Below, piece after piece: positions 51,901 through 54,982 of a DNA stretch of 64,000 bases. Source of the DNA: Petrolisthes cinctipes (lineage: Eukaryota; Arthropoda; Malacostraca; Decapoda; Porcellanidae). Below the pieces are notes generated by a model. That model did not search any database, had not been told where the DNA came from, and worked only from the letters and a program-made list of their open reading frames with translations. Where the stretch lies: contig JAWQEG010000259.1 in the NCBI GenBank assembly GCA_033782935.1, forward strand, positions 224,501 to 288,500, given 5' to 3'. A program made the position numbers and the translations under genes. How positions within the stretch are numbered: the stretch's first letter is position 1; each line of letters opens with the position of its first letter.

Positions 51901-54889
51901 GGACTCCTTGACGAGCAGAAAGATCAGGACGCTGTATATCAAGACAGGAATGGCACACACGGCTGCCAGTCCTCTCCAAGACGTCATGAAGTCACCCACC
52001 ACGTACGAAAATAGGACACCGCACGCCACCATCAGCTGGAAGGCCGTACCTGTAGCAAGGGGTGGAGTGCATGGAACATACCAACTACAGACTGGGAGAC
52101 AGATTGATAGAAAGACATTAAGACAGGTAGATAAACAGGTAAATATGCAGCAATACAGATAAATAGACAGCATTACAGGTGTTTAGAGAGGTGTACATAT
52201 AGAGAGAAAGACAACAAGACTGGAAGGTAGATACTTAAAAAGCCAGCAAGACTGGTTGTCACGAGTCTATGCTCGTGTCATGTAATAGTAGTTATCTCAT
52301 CTGTGTCCACCGAGACCAGTAATTATCTTGAAATTCTCGCCGTATCCCTCTGTGAGCGGAATGTTACATTACAAGCAACCGATCAACTCGTTCGCACCTC
52401 TTATCTTATTGCCGAGAGAAATAATTCACCGAACAGAGTAAATCCTTCGATTCCGGCACGTTTTAGCATGAAATGGTCAAGTAGGGAAAGGATATATTTA
52501 TCGTGGAGTGATATTTGCATGTAAAACTGACATATTCTAGCTAGAGAGTAGAAGTTAGTAGAGGCACTTTAGGCCAATCGCTGTCCTGTAAATCAAAATT
52601 TAGTAACCAATTGGGAAGCGAGGATTCTTCAAATGCGCCATGAAAATCAATATGAGGAAGGAAGCGGGCTACCACACACTCAGTCAGACCAAGGCAATAA
52701 GACTAACAGGTCTTGTCAGCCAGTGGTACTGCGCAGCTGTAGTGACGTCATGGCGTGGTGGACTTCATCCCCCATTTTCTCTCCATTTCCCCCCCACAAC
52801 CCCCCCAGCCTCTGCCCCCAATCACCTCACATGGTGACAGGTATGGGAGTGAGGTCGCCTACAGGCGTGATCCCGTGACAAAGTTTTTTCTTCTTTCTCT
52901 GTTTAATATCCTGTCGGCTTTTATCGTTTTGTTCTAGTTATCATCAGATGAAATTACCCAGGTTAGGAAGCAATTATGAAAAATGAAAAAGGTGGTGAGA
53001 GGAGTAGTGTAAGTGATTAAATTATAATGAGAATGATCTAATGGTGATTAGGAGTTAAGTTTAAGATAACTATATGCCCTCACCATCCTTTCATCTCCCT
53101 TCCATTCATTGAACATTCATGCATACCATGTTTAAACACAATTAGCCTAAGTTGAACATGCAAGTTAAAGGTAAACTATAAAATTTGCACACAAACTTGA
53201 TATATTGCCATTTATTACAGTAGTGTCATGTATTGTCATACATCTCATTTCTTTGACTTGCATACTTTATTTGCTAGCTTTCTTTTGCTGCTACCCATTT
53301 CTCTGTTTAATATACGTATCCTGAAGAATACCCTACATCTAACATAAAACCCAATAATTTCTTCAGGGAGAGGTACATGATTGCTTATGTCAGCTGACCG
53401 ACGAGTATGTCTGAGGGATTAGTGGACAGCTGGTTTGATTTATTCAACTCGAGATTTGCATTCAGTAATAAATTCACTAGGGATGGCTATGGACTTCATT
53501 TGGAGCAACAAAACAAAGTTTTGCATGATATGCTTGATACAGCCATGTCAATGAAAGTTTGTGGAGTGAAACAAAATATGTACCAGTTTCAAAAAGGACT
53601 TGTGTATTCCAAATCTTTGCCCAAACTATATGAAATGCTGAAAGAAAAATATGGCATTTCATATATACGCACACATAGGCTAAATCAGGATGTTATAGAA
53701 CACTTGTTTTGCAGTCTAAAACAAATGGGAGGTACTTATGAACATCCATCACCTGGAGTGGAGGAAACGTGGTCTCTAGGGAATAGATGGAGGAAATGTG
53801 GGGGTAGCTGGGGATAGGTGATTGCCAGAAACTTCCCAAATACTGGACACCAAGTCTAATTTCATCCCTATTGTATGCAAAACCTGTTACAATTGCACAT
53901 CAATTCGAACAGTTAAGATGACTGCTAAGCTTTTCATTTTACTTTACCTTGACAAGACACTCACAAAGAGAAAGAGATCAGGATTCTGTATCGGTGGGGA
54001 AGACATGAAATTTTATGTTGCAACCCTTTCTTCCTACAGAATCACACCCACACACTGCACATGCAGTTGCATGGCATTTTCACACTGGGCACTTGGTGGA
54101 CACTATAGAGAGATGACCTGTATCACCTTTGACCTACTGTCAACTGACTAGAAAATGAGCCTGTTTATCACTGTTTGGCAACTTGTTCTGTGGTGTATAC
54201 TCGCCGTGACGTCATGCGCGAGCGGGACTCATTTTTGCCCTTGTATGACAAGACCTGTTAGTCTTATTGGTCTTGAGTCAGACGGCACCTACCACCACCA
54301 CCCTCTCAACACCACGTTCTAGTTACCGCTCTCTCGATCTCGTAACTCTTTCGTCTTCTGTGACGGGAGTATAATAATCAGATGGTGAAATTCACGGTTT
54401 GTGCCTGATTTCCTACACCATTGTTGATTATTTCAGCTGGTAGTGTTCATAGCTCGCTGGCCAGAATAAAAATAATAGAGAGTGGAATAGCTGGCTTGTA
54501 CTGCAAGCTGGCCAGAGTCTTCCTTACGAGTCTAAGTAACGATCTTATAAGGTAAGAATTACGAGTGATAAAGTGCGTGAAGCTGTTGGAAATTGTCAGC
54601 TGGAGGAAAGAAAAGTATCTTTAATAGTCTGGTAAACGATCTAGAAAGATATCGAGTGTTAGCTTTGATTAAAAATTATCGATTTAACGTAATTTGTGTA
54701 GGAAAGGTCCTGAATTAGCACCTAAATTTAAGTGAAGTGTTAGCTTTGCCTAATTCTTGCATAATTAATATAAGGTTAGGAGACCATAGAAAAGTGTCTG
54801 AATTTAGCACCTAAATCAGTGTTAGCTTTGCTCTTGACATAATTTAACGTAGGGTTAGCAGGCTGTTGAACATGCCTGATGGTGCTGAG

Positions 54890-54982
<93 letters not shown>

